From the NCBI GenBank assembly GCA_009746045.1, contig RPFO01002176.1:259501-323500 (forward strand): 64,000 nucleotides of DNA, written 5' to 3'. Position numbers and translations under genes: made by a program. This document shows, one piece after another, positions 19,762 to 30,250 of this stretch (position 1 is the first letter of the stretch; the number at the start of each line of letters is the position of its first letter). Under the pieces are notes generated by a model, which had not been told where the DNA came from, made no database searches, and worked only from the letters and a program-made list of their open reading frames with translations. Origin of the DNA: Mesostigma viride. Its lineage: Eukaryota; Streptophyta; Mesostigmatophyceae; Mesostigmatales; Mesostigmataceae.

Positions 19762-22700
19762 CTACATCATCCCCTGTAAATAGTCAATCACCCCTTGGGG
19801 AAGGTGTGCTGGATGTACATAAGGACGGGGGTGTGCCCCTTGTGCAGCACCAAGGGTGTAAAGATGTTGTTCTTCCACTGGATTGCAATAACAATGCTGC
19901 AGCTGAATTCCCTATGCCTCATGCAGGTGGTGGGTCTCCAGCAGGTGCTGGCCTGGAGGGCCAAGGGACCTTGCTGGAAGGGCCTGGAGCGGTCCAGGGT
20001 GCAGGACCTGACTTGGGGCGTCAGGACGGCCTGCAGGGAAGCCCTGGAACCTCAGGAGTGGATCATGTGTCCCCACACACGGTTCAGACGTCTCGCCAGG
20101 TCAGTACTGACAGAGTGCTGAGCTATGCTGAGGCTGGCCATAGATTGCATCATATGTTTGGGCATTCTGGGCAGGCAGCAATGTTTGCTTGGAAGCTAGG
20201 TAGGGAGCCTTTGTGGGAGGCTTGCCAGGCTGCTGCTGAGAACTGTGGTTGCCAGGAGAATGCTGTTCACCCACCTCAGTCCCATGCTAGGGAGCCTGCT
20301 AGGGAGCGTGGCGACATCCAGATGGATATCCAGCATATCAGGGGCTTGTATATATTGGTGGGGTGGACAGGTTCAGCAGATACAGGCTGATAGACGTTCT
20401 GCCTGGTATGCAGGAGCACCACTTGTTGTTGGGTATGAAGGCCCTGATCCCAGGCTTTGGGGTGTGCAAGAGTGTGCAGGCAGACTTGCAGTTTGACTGT
20501 TTGCTCAAGCATCAGGACCAGCTGCCTTGTAAGCTGGTAGTAGTCCCCAGGGAGAGTCATGGGCAGCAAGGGGCTGTAGAGAGATCCATACGTGAAGTGA
20601 AGACAGTGGTGCTAGCAGCAGAGTCAGTGCCACTTGTGGCATCTGCCTTAGAGAGGGCAGCCTGGTGTAAGGGGATAGAAGAGCAGCTGAACCACAGGGT
20701 TAACTATTACTTTGATGGTGTGGCTGTCTCTCCCCTGGCCCTGCAGTATAGCTTGTTGCCTGAGAACGTGGTGCAGGCCAGTCTTAGGAAGGCAGATAGG
20801 TTATTTGCCCAGCTGAGACGTAAGGACAAGAACTGGAATGTGCTGAGGCCTCAGGTGGGGCTGAAGGTCAGGATGTGGAAGGAACCATCTATTCCAGGCA
20901 AGCGGGGGAAGTGGCAGGATGGGGTTGTCACTCGTGTGGAGGAAGCTAACAGATCTTGCCTGGTGGCTTTGGAAAAGGATCCAAGGCACGTGTACAGGTT
21001 GTCCTGGGCTCATGTCAAGGAAAGAAGGCCACATGCAATCTGGCCTGCAGACGGGCCAGGCCCTCCCAGCTGGGTTGAGGAGCCAGGCCAGAGCCAGGCA
21101 GCAGCAGCTAACAATCCTCTGGTGGTGGATGATGGTCTGTCCCTGCTGGAAGATGACGAGCAGGAGGAGGCTGCTGAAGCAACTGTCACAAGGCCAGAGG
21201 GGACGGGGCAGCCACCTAAGGCCCGGGGGCCTCTCATGGCGGACGTCATCCGAGCACTCATGCGCAGCAAACATGATCCCAAGGTATCCAAGCTCACGGG
21301 GTGGGGGTCGTGCTGGGCAGCTACAATGGAGGTAGATACCAACTCACAGGTGTCTGTCATCAGGGAAGAGGATGCTGTAGGCTTACAGATGTCCCATCCC
21401 AGTTGCCTTGCTGTGTCTGATTTCTCAGGAAAGGTGTCCATGAAGATCCTTGGGGAAGTGAGTGTGCCTATCTTAGGGGTGCCCACCACGTTCTGTGTGG
21501 TAGAGGGCTATCAGGGGCCTGCCATTCTGGGTCAGAACTTCTTGTGCATGCCAGGGGTTACTTTGACCTCTGATGAGTTGGCACTAGAAGGCAGGGGCAG
21601 CCTCCCCCTTGAAAGATATCACTATTCCCAGGGTCTTGCAGTGGCGGTGAAGGCTGTTAGGAGTCAGCCAGCTGAGGGTCCTCAAGGTCAGGAGCCCATA
21701 GCTGAGGACCTGTTGATAATCCCAACCACCTTTGATCCACGGCAGTTAGGGGTAAACAGGTACCAGATAGCTGCTCACAGTCCTATTCCCTGGCGCCAGC
21801 TAGTCGAGATGATGCAGAGCCCCAAGATGGCTAAGGCATGGACTCTTGGCTTTGTTGCTTCTGGGCATGAGTGGATAGTTTCCAACTGTGCAGAACCTGT
21901 GGATGAGCTGCCAGAAGTTCACCAGCTGCTCAGATTGATGTTTGTCCTCAAGCTCAAGGAGGTAGATGGTGTCCAGGTGCCACATGTCAGACCAGTTGTA
22001 ACCGAGTATCATGGCACTGGCCAGTTGTTAGATGAGGAGCTCTATACTCCAGGGATGCTGCATGACACGTGGAGGATTCTGCTGTGTATATTTCTGTCTT
22101 TTCTGGTTAAGGGTGTGCCCTATAGCTCTGTGCTGATTGATTTCAAGAGGGCTTTTCTCAAGGGTGACCAAGATCAGGCTAGGCAGACTTGGAGAGATAT
22201 CCCTCCTTTCTTTGTGACTGTACCTGCTGTATGGAGAGCAGAGATAAAGGCCAGGTACCTGAGAATTCTGAAAGGGTTGGAAGGTCTCAGGTCCAGTCCC
22301 ATTATCTGGAGAAAGAGCCTAGAGAAATTCTTGAAGAATACTTGTGGGTTTTCTGTGTCTCCAGTGGATCCCTGTTTGTTCCAAGGGTCCCACAATGGCC
22401 TTCCTGTCTTTGCCTCACTGCATGGTGATGACCTGCATCTCATAGGTCCACCAGACTGGGTTGAGGCTGTCTTGGCTAAGATCCAGAAGCGGTTTGAGCT
22501 GGGTAAGATACAGCACATGGTGGAGAATGAGCCTATGGTCTTCTGTGGCATGCAGGCTACGTTGTTCCAAGCCAAGGGCTCGTGGTTCATCAGGATGGAG
22601 GGTGGTAAGGACTACCCACAGCAGATTGTAGATGCATTGCAGGAGCCCATCACGCAGGCTAGGTGTGCTACCATCAGGGGCATGCTGGCATGGCTTGCAA

Positions 22701-23329
22701 GTATATGTGCCCCTGACTTGCTGGTTTTGAGTCGACTTACTGATTCCCAGCTGGTTGAGGTGGGTGCTGAGAGTGTGGTGCAGGCTGTCATGATGTCTCC
22801 CCCTCTCATACTGGGTCCTGTGGATTTGTACAAGCCCCTTGACATGGTTCTCTATGTGGACAGTTCTATGGATAATAGGAAGGTCACAGAGGTCAGGGGC
22901 AGGGCAGCAGCATTAGTTACCCTGGAGCAAGATCACACCTCACTTGTTACCTGGTACAGTCGGTTGCAGAACAGGGTTACACCCAGCAGTGATATTGCTG
23001 AGTGCAGGGCAATCTGTGAAGGGCTGCATACTGCTCTTTACTTGAGGGAGCTCTTCTACCAGCTATGTCAAGTGGCTTCCTGTAGGTTGCAGCTGCACAC
23101 ACTGGTGAGGACTGATAGCATGGGCATGGTGCAATTTGTGCACAGGCAGCTGGCCAGGAGCAGGGACCTTGACTACTTGTTGCTCAAGGAGATGTCCTAC
23201 CTAGCTCACATTGAACATGTGCCTGGTGTGGACAACCCTGCAGATGCCCTCACCAAGCTGGAGGAGAAGGCGGAGAGGCAGTACCCCCTGCTCCGTGGGC
23301 TCATGGACCCCTTACACGGGCGGCCATAG
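19758..23329 (+). CDS. pol: Pol of A3: pre-integrase finger, integrase, protease-like, RT, RNase H (one frame break)
   Basis: The first part (19758-20390) holds the HHCC finger (LHHMFGHSG, CGCQEN) and the first integrase Asp (GDIQMDIQHI). At a G-run near 20360 one G is missing relative to A4 (four instead of five). The frame 20363-23329 then carries the rest: integrase VQADLQFDC and QGAVERSIREVK, the integrase tail VGLKVRMWKEPS...KRGKWQDG, and the retropepsin-like VDTNSQVSVI (Asp codon 21335-21337) with AILGQNFL. RT has DFKRAFLKG and LHGDD (22421-22432), and RNase H has YVDSSMDNR, AECRAICEG, RTDSMGM and ADALTKLE. There is no DSGA protease between the knuckle and the finger. RT, RNase H and the integrase core look intact. 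Confidence 0.9.
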
Positions 23330-24339
23330 AGACCAGGCCTTGCTTCAGCTTGGGTGTCCCCAGTGGGCTGCTTGACCAAAGTACCAAGTGGTGACTGGTG
23401 CTTACTGGTTGACAGCCGGTCCTTCAGGGTTAGGTACACCCTCCTGGACAGGAGTTGGTGTGGAATGTCACTCCTACCAGCTGAGAATCATGCCTGGCCC
23501 TCCCCATGGGGTTCAGAAGAGTCGCCAGGACTTAAGTCGACGCCTTTGGCCTCAAACAGTTAGGCCATGCAAGGGCAACCCGAATGCTGGTTCTTACAGG
23601 TTGCTGTATATATGTTTTCTAGTGCTTGTTTCCAACCTGTTGCTAATAAAGAACCTGGTTGTGTGACCATGTGGAACATGGTTGCCAGGGAGCCACATTC
23701 TGGGTTATATATGCTTGAATAAAACATAATCATGTCATGTCATTCTCATGTTGTTCTCATGGTTGTAATGTTTCTCTTGTGTAAAGTTCCAGGTCACCTA
23801 TAAACCTGGAGGTTGGGGTGGGGTTCAATTCCCCAGCAGAGCCACAGCCTGGCATGAGTGATTCCTGGGCTTAACACCCAGTGAAGACATGGGCTCCCCA
23901 ATAAGGCAGTATTTGTATAGGTGCTACCTGAGTCTCTTTGAGCATAAAAGGGAAAGGCTGGCCAAGGCGGGCGCCATAAGAACGGGCGCCTGTGATAACT
24001 GTGAAAGATCAGGAACTCACAATAATACGTTCTTGGCATCCTTTAATCCCAGCCATTGGACTAGGTAATGTGCCTTGACTTTAATCTAACACCAAGTTCC
24101 CAAGGAAAGGTTGGGAGCTGACCAAGGGGTCAGGGGATAACCTGGGGTGACCTCTGATTCACTGGCCAGTACACCTAGCCTGGTCCAAGGGCGTATATGT
24201 TGTTACCCAAAAGGAGGCAGGACCCTGGGCCCTATCAGGTCTGATCAACCCCAAGGGACCAAGCGGTCTGTGGCTGAGTGGCACAAGCAAGGTTAGGCTT
24301 GTTTCAAGCTGGTCCAGCTCCAAAAGAAGAAAGGGTTGG
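23330..24339 (+). other. 3' untranslated region and polypurine tract of A3
   Basis: About 1 kb without a gene. AATAAA-like signals occur at 23645 and 23719. A T-arm-like hairpin TGGGG-TTCAATT-CCCCA lies at 23819-23835, like the one in E1. The polypurine tract CAAAAGAAGAAAGGGTTGG (24321-24339) abuts the 3' LTR. The same tract precedes the A4 LTR on the minus strand at about 35808-35828. Confidence 0.65.
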
Positions 24340-24983
24340 AGTTAGCATTTTGGGCAACCAATATGCTAAGTGGATGCAGTTTGGAAAGACCTTTCCAACG
24401 CCGTGCTGACCGCCTGAAACAGACAAGGGACGAGAAAGATATCAAGTCCCGAAGTCCTAGCCATCCGTGGCCGACTAGGGTGCAGTCCTCTGGTATAGTG
24501 GACAGGACACGTGGCAGGCCGTGCCTGCACAGGCTTAGCCTGATTATCACGTGACTGTGGTCCACGTAGATCAGAGGAGCAGCAGCCTGTGACTGGTGGA
24601 ATACTGGAGCTGGCACAGGTCTGCAAGGATACTAGGCCTTGCAGGCTTGTGACAGGTCCTGTACTTCCTAGGTTGCAGAGTCTAGGCAAATCCAGTTCGT
24701 CCTGGCTCTGCACTGATGCCAGTGGACGTTGAGGATTTGCTTGCACGCCTGCACGTGCCTCGTCACGCCGATGGGAACGAGGAACAACGCAAAGGATATA
24801 GCTTGGTCATGGGGGATGACCAGCTATCTCGGAAAGCACGAACCGTGTGTGCCACCTTGGTCGTGGAAGTGCCCATTGTGGTCGTGGCCTGGTGAACAGA
24901 TTTAAGGTTGCTGCCTTGCAACATTGGCTAAGACGCGCTGTGAAAGACCAAGAGCTCACATACGTTGGGAGCTCTTTCTAACT
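24340..24983 (+). repeat. 3' LTR of A3
   Basis: The 644 bp run from AGTTAGCATTTTGGG to TTTCTAACT and are the partner of the split LTR at 7506-17139. The LTR holds the unoccupied B1 target TAGCTTGGTCATG at 24800-24812. Confidence 0.93.
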
Positions 24984-25185
24984 GAGACCCCCAGTCTCCT
25001 TCGTGCCTAAGGCATGCCACAGCTGCATCAGTCGGGCGTGCTAGCTAAACGGACACGCTAACGATCCGGCAATCTGTGGGTGCAATAATAAGACCCATGT
25101 GAGCATGGCATAACAGGGAGCGTGGGCAAGTAATCTGGTCATATAGTAGCCAGGACGTAGCATGGCTGTACAAGGACTATGCTTC

Positions 25186-25998
25186 ATTGCTACCAAGTTC
25201 TGTGGCACAATGTTGCAGCTTCAGAAGCAAGCAGATCAGTGGGTCTGTGCAATTTACTCTCCCTCAGATTATATGCACAGTTGCATGCAAGGAGGTGCTG
25301 CAGACTAAAATCAAACCTTGTGACTGCCCTACCATTAGAGGCAAGCTGGGGTGGTTGTGTTCTACTTGTGCACCACACCTAGCAGTAGTCAGCAGGGTTG
25401 ATGATGCAGTCCTCATGCAGGTAGGCCACAAGGCTATCACCAAGCTACTGCAGGCTGGTCCACCACTTATCTTGCACTCCCTGGAACCCATTCACATTCA
25501 GGCTATAATGGATAGTTCCATGGAATCACGGACTATTACTTATAAACTGCAGGCTAGGGAGGCTGGCTTATTTTTTGTACAAAACGCTGACAAACCCATG
25601 GATCCCTCATCTCATGGTATAGCAGGCTACATAGGCGTAAAGCTGTTAGTAGCAATGCTGCTGAGTGTAGGGCATGCAGTTGTGTCAGCTGTGCTATACA
25701 TGCCAGGTATCTCAATCGATCATGTCCTGGTTTGGTTACAGAAGCAAGCAGGCAGTCAGGCTGGGGTGGTGGCTCACTTGCACACCGACAGTCAATCTCT
25801 CCTCAGTTTCCTTGACAACCCTTATTATTATGCTGTGCACACTGATCTGTACTGGGTGATCCTGAAACAGGAATGCACCTACTGGGAGTCTACCAATCAT
25901 GTGGCGGACAAGGCTAACGCTGCCAGCGGATGCGTTGACCAAGCTAGGTGCCCCAGCTGGCACCTGAGCAGTATCAACTGCTCTATCACATATGATGA
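25186..25998 (+). pseudogene. pol: Pol of B0, second part: end of RT and RNase H
   Basis: It continues B0 RT (KFCGTMLQLQKQADQWVCA) and RNase H (IMDSSMESR, HTDSQSLLSFLDN) collinearly with B1, with small indels. The last codons are cut by the ORF1-only LINE at 25999 and resume at 28085 (NPYGKQASLP, then the TAG at about 28126). It is not functional. Confidence 0.82.
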
Positions 25999-28070
25999 GG
26001 CAGGTTGTGGATGTGACCTTCCTTTCGGCAACGAAAATGGCTGACGGCGGTATGGCTGACGGCGGAGTTCAGATCTTTTGCATCTGAGCCCCAAATTCGG
26101 TCAGACCACTCGCATTCGATGCGCTTTTTTGAGACGCACCCGCCAGTATAATCGGTTACGGCTGAAACGCAGTATTGCGGAAGTTATCACGTGACAGGCA
26201 GCTATGACGACCTCTAAAGCAAAACGGGGTTTGGAAAAGGAGCTTACCGGCTCCCAGCCCAACCCGCTCGCCATCGTTCTTGCCCAGCCGCCTGGGCTCG
26301 CCAACCCACCGCCAGCAGCCCCATCGCCCAGCGCCTCGCCTGAGCCCAAGAAACCCTGCCACGCTCGCACCTGGAGCAAGTTCCTCCCCGGCGACCGACG
26401 CTTCGGCTGGACCGTGTGGCAAGAATTGTCGCCGCAGGAATGCATTGAGGTTCTCCAGTTCCTCGAACAGGAGCGGAAGCTCTTCGTGCCCAAGGGGGGG
26501 CGGCTATCGACTACAATGGAGACATGTCCTGGCTCTATGCTTTGGACGAAGTACAACAACGCCTGATTATCTTGACCAGCCAATTCCAGAGCCACCTCTC
26601 CGACCTCACCCGCACGCTCCGCACCCCAGCCCCCGCACAGCCGGCAGCCCCATCGGCTTCCTCCCTCTGCAAGGATGACCTCCGCGCAGTGCTGGAGGAG
26701 CACGTGACCTGGCCGCTGGCCGAGCAGCTGACATCGCTGAACACCACGCTCAACAAGGTCGAGGCCCGGGTCTCCAACGTGGAAACCAAGGTCGTCCACA
26801 AGCTCCAACCCCAGTTCACGGCTCTACACACCGCGGAGCAGGCTTCGGAAAAGCATGCTACACTTGTCTCTCGCCTTAACCAGGTGGAGGGAAAGTGTGG
26901 CGTGCTCCTGAAGAAGCTTGAGGCCATCACCGCCCACACCGAGGCCCTGGCCACACAGGTCCCCAAGATAGCGGAGCAGACGGCCACCATTGCATCCCAG
27001 CCACCCCGGCAGGATGCTGGCGACCTCCCGCCGCTCTCCTACGCGGACCTGCTGCGGTCAGCGACCGCCTCCACCACCGACGCCATCGCCACAAAGCTCC
27101 AGGAGCTGGAGAACCACCGCCAGGCCCAGCAACGGGAGGTCACCGACCGCGCTCGCCGCGAGTGCCGAGTGGTGCTACGTCGCTTCCCCCAGAAGCCAGG
27201 TGAGACGTCAACCTCTCTTGCTGACGAGCTCAAGAACCAGCTTCTTACCCTCATGGGCCTGGTAGGTGAGGTAGCACTGAGCGGGTGCCACCGCCTTCCC
27301 CACTCACGGGACAAGGCGGCTCCCCCACCAGTCCTCCTCACCTTCCCCTCCCCTGAGGATAAGCAGCGGTTCCTCTCTCGTCGCAAGCGGTTGCACGACC
27401 TCACCTGGACGCTGGATGACGACCTCACCCCCGCTCAGCAACAGCAGCGACGCGACCTGTGGCCGGAATACCTCCGCCATAAGCAGGACCCCCAGAAGCC
27501 CAAGGTGTACTGGAGGGGCGGGGACCTGATGATCAACCACAAGATGTGGACGCCCCCAGCGGGCTAGAATAGCAATAGCCCTAGATTGTAACCCTTGGCG
27601 TCACTGCCGCTAAGGCAGCCATGCCTAGACTATTTGCCTAGCTGTGCCAACACACCTAGTCACGTGCCGCCAACGCACGGTCCACCACCAGCCATAGCCT
27701 AGTACAGCCATGCTACGCCCTGGCTATGTTTAGCCAAGCCATGCCTATAATGGGACCCCCCCATGGATGTTGCATTAAGAATTTAGCCATGCTATGCCAT
27801 GCAGAGAGATGCTCTCTGTCGAGCAGCCATGTCCTAGCTCTTGTATAGCCATGCTGATCTTCCTCCCTCACAGGCATGCTCCCCCCCTTACCCGGGCATA
27901 GCGTGATAGACCATGAGGGTGCAGGTGCCCTGGTGCACCTAGAGCAAGGGTAGCTTACATTCCCACCCTTGCATGAAGTAGCCTAGGATGTATTAAAAGC
28001 CATATGCCCCTTCTCAGGGATATGCGCTACATTGACTCCCAACGGAGCGATGTTGATAATTAATTAATTA
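25999..28070 (+). mobile_element. ORF1-only LINE derivative with 14-bp TSD and TTAA tail
   Basis: The TSD ATCACATATGATGA stands at 25985-25998 and 28071-28084 and interrupts the end of B0 RNase H. The insert starts GGCAGGTTGTGG, has two tandem copies of ATGGCTGACGGCGG near 26037-26065, one ORF1-type gene, about 490 bases of 3' UTR, a stem-loop CTCC-CAAC-GGAG at 28036-28047 and a (TTAA)n tail. No RT or endonuclease gene is present. The 3' end is shared with copies at 7409, 39434 and 60250, the last of which carries RT. It looks like a non-autonomous partner moved by that LINE, comparable in design to mammalian HAL1. Confidence 0.85.
26204..27567 (+). CDS. L1 ORF1p-like RNA-binding protein (one frame break)
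   Basis: ATG 26204 (MTTSKAKRGLEKE) opens a basic, Pro-rich N-terminus. At a run of seven G (26494-26500) the frame shifts by one base. From about 26510 the protein continues: a long heptad-patterned coiled coil (LTSLNTTLNKVEARVSNVET ... LVSRLNQVEGKCGVLLKKLE), then an RRM-like domain (RECRVVLRRFPQ ... VLLTFPSPEDKQRFL), then a small C-terminal domain (LTPAQQQQRRDLWPEYLRHK ... VYWRGGDLMIN). The order coiled coil-RRM-CTD is that of L1-type ORF1p (Transposase_22), an RNA chaperone that trimerises and coats LINE RNA. The total is about 454 residues. With the G-run corrected it would be one open frame. Confidence 0.8.
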
Positions 28071-28122
28071 ATCACATATGATGAACCCCTACGGCAAGCA
28101 GGCCAGCCTGCCCCGCCGGTAG

Positions 28123-29171
28123 ACACCTAATAATCCACCCCTCCCCAGGGAGGGTGGCTAGTCTCCCCACCCCTCCTATGGGGTAACCCCTGTCAGGGGG
28201 TATGGGTACCCAGACCCTGGCCCAGGCCACGGGGTGTCTTATCATCAGCACTAGCTCTGACACGGGGAGGAGCTGAGCCCTGTATGCCTCGTAAGCCCTG
28301 TTTTATGGTGAATAAATTGAGTCTCTTTGACTTTGTATCTCTCAATGAATTTCGTTAGCTCGTCTCTTGTTGGGAGGTGAGCTGGACATTGATCATATCC
28401 TTTACACGCGTGTCATTGTGCCAGTCATGGTGCTGTATTTGTCTCTGTCTTTGTCATGGTGCTGGGTCATGTTCATGGTTACCCTGTACATATGTGCATG
28501 TGCATGAAAAGTGTGACAGTCATAGTCCTGTTACTGTGCCTGTTGTGTCTTATGCTGCCATACGGTCCCAGGGCCTGTGGTAGGGTGATGGGCAGTCCAC
28601 CCATTCGCCAAGTGCAAATCAAGTGGAGAACCAGTTCTCCCTTGTCAGTGCTTACCACCATGTGCATGGCACTGTACCTGGCTGCTCTGGCCCAGGTCAG
28701 CAGTGGGGAAACATCAGGTCCTAAGCACCTGGGGAAGACCTCTGGTTCCACTAGAGTCATCCCATTGGTTTTTGTGAAGTGGATGTTGCATGGGGTTCCA
28801 TCCACAAGTGGCAATCATCAAGCCCCCCCATTTTCACCATATGCAGTGACAGATGCCAGCCAGGGAAATGACGACAATTCGCTCCTTCAAAGATGGAAAC
28901 TGGGCACTCCTTATATGATGTGACATGTGACTTATATGATGTCCTGTGTGACGAATGGCCGCAGTACCTCATTTATGTTTTCCCCACTATTGTTGAGGGG
29001 GAAGAACCCCCGTAGTGCATGGCAGGGTTAAATCAGCAGTCAGCATCATCAGTATAGTCCGTTTCTGGGGCCCTTTCTTATCCAGTTGTGACTGTATGGA
29101 CTCTGGTTGCCTTGCAACGGTTGGTTGGTCAGACTTGGAGCATGTTCCAATCTGAAAGAAAACATAATGGG
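28123..29171 (+). other. 3' untranslated region and polypurine tract of B0
   Basis: It is the diverged equivalent of 8385-9400 of B1, in the opposite orientation in this window. The tract GAAAGAAAACATAATGGG ends at 29171. No gene seen. Confidence 0.7.
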
Positions 29172-29593
29172 AGTTAGCTGACATACCTCGAGACTGACTT
29201 GTGGCCGGAGCCACACAGGGGGAACATACAATTTGACCGGAGTTATTCTGGCGGAGACTGAATAACAGTGCCGAGCGCCGGTTGTGGCGCGACGCACACA
29301 CGTCACTGGACGCAAGTTACGTAGCTAGCAACTAGTCTAGCGGACGTTGTGCGTAGTAACGTTGCTACAGGTCTAGAAGCCTCTAGAGCCTGGACACGTG
29401 GTGGACAATTGTGCGTAGTCCAGTTGTTGTCCTAGTAGGGAACTCGTGTGAGTGATGTGTCACGACATATAATGTGTGCCCCTTTATGGAGTGAATAATG
29501 ACTGAGGAACGCCCGATCCCTGCCTGGCGTTACTGCATATCACAGCCTCACACTGAGTACCACCAACGTCTACCAACTTCTCTCTATCTAACT
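29172..29593 (+). repeat. 3' LTR of B0
   Basis: The 422 bp run from AGTTAGCTGACATACC to CTATCTAACT. They are clearly diverged from the B1 LTRs (substitutions and small indels), in keeping with an older insertion. Gypsy integrase sequence starts at 29594. Confidence 0.88.
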
Positions 29594-29741
29594 TCCCCTT
29601 GCGTCCCTGGGTCAGTGTGACAATGGATTTCATCTGCGGCCTGCCGGTGTCTGATGCTGGCGATGACAGGATCCTAGTGCCTGCCATCACTAGTAGGCTC
29701 TCCAGGATGTGCCATCTCATCCCCTGCAACGCTCATTTGAT
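29594..29741 (+). pseudogene. Ty3/gypsy integrase fragment 1 (catalytic core start)
   Basis: The frame reads RPWVSVTMDFICGLPVSDAG, then ILVPAITSRLSRMCHLIPC. This is the start of a chromovirus-type integrase core, whose first catalytic Asp is in the VTMDF motif. It is broken at 29741 by the large CACTA element and continues at 46525 in the same frame. Confidence 0.85.
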
Positions 29742-29757
29742 CACTAGGAGTTAATTT

Positions 29758-30250
29758 TACGGGGCGTAAACGCCCCGGTTGAGGTTACCGGGGCGGTTAC
29801 TGGCCAGTAACCATGTACGTTTAAGGTTACCGGCCAGGTTACCGGCCGGTAACCCGGAATGCAACAGACTAAATACCGGCCGGTAATGGTTACCGGGCGG
29901 TATTAGTTACCGGAACGTTTACTGGGCGGTAACTTTTACCGGAGCCGTAACCATGCCCGTAACCTATCTGGGTTACGGTCATGGTTACGGCCCAAGTAGA
30001 AGTTACCGGGCGGTAAACTGGTATGGTTACGGGACCAGTTCTGAGAACCGGGATGGGTTACCGGCATGGTTACGGGACCAGTTCTGATAACCGGGCCTGG
30101 CTACTGGCCTGGTTACGGGTCCGTCAACCGTTCCGTAACCTGCAGTAGTTACGGCCCAGTAGTTGACCCTGGTTACTGCGGTGGTTACGGGGCCGGTTAT
30201 GCCCCAGTAATATTAGTAACCCATGCCTACAACGCAGCCTGTCCGGGTTA
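29758..30250. repeat. Left subterminal repeat region of the large CACTA element
   Basis: Dense copies of GGTTACCGG, GGTTACGG, CCGGTAAC and related words occur in both orientations, often 15-25 bp apart. They are likely transposase-binding sites by analogy with En/Spm. The same words occur in the right end. Confidence 0.75.

Larger units (their letters stand above)
7506..24983 (+). mobile_element. Full-length copia-like LTR retrotransposon A3, interrupted by B1
   Basis: Both ends are exact. The element starts AGTTAGCATTTTGGG at 7506 and ends TTTCTAACT at 24983, with the 5-bp TSD GAGAC on each side (7501-7505 and 24984-24988). Removing B1 and one TSD copy gives about 8.49 kb. The order is 5' LTR, ORF1 (17165-18352), gag (18406-19757), a UGA stop, pol (19758-23329), a 1-kb 3' UTR, a polypurine tract and the 3' LTR (24340-24983). 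The LTRs differ by two 2-bp indels and a few substitutions. Pol order is integrase, protease-like, RT, RNase H. Confidence 0.93.
7409..25185 (-). mobile_element. 5'-truncated LINE 3' end, split by A3
   Basis: The visible LINE pieces are 7409-7505 and 24989-25185. The element is on the minus strand: its TTAA-repeat tail is at 7409-7423 and its conserved 3' stem-loop CTCCC-GTTG-GGGAG at 7431-7444. Flanking ATTGCTA at 7402-7408 and 25186-25192 is the TSD, and removing the insert rejoins B0 RT where B1 is continuous. No coding region is left in this copy. The 3' end is homologous to those at 28036, 39461 and 60280. Confidence 0.75.
3431..29593 (+). mobile_element. Copia-like LTR retrotransposon B0, old copy split by three insertions
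   Basis: Pieces of one B-family element lie in collinear order: gag and the first part of pol (3431-7408), the rest of RT and RNase H (25186-25998 and 28085-28122), the 3' UTR and the 3' LTR (29172-29593). The pieces join exactly when the truncated LINE (7409-25185) and the ORF1-only LINE (25999-28070) are removed, using their TSDs. The 5' end, with the 5' LTR, is left of the window, beyond E1. B0 has many stops and indels relative to B1, so it is the older B copy. It sits in a Ty3/gypsy integrase gene that starts at 29594. Confidence 0.85.
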
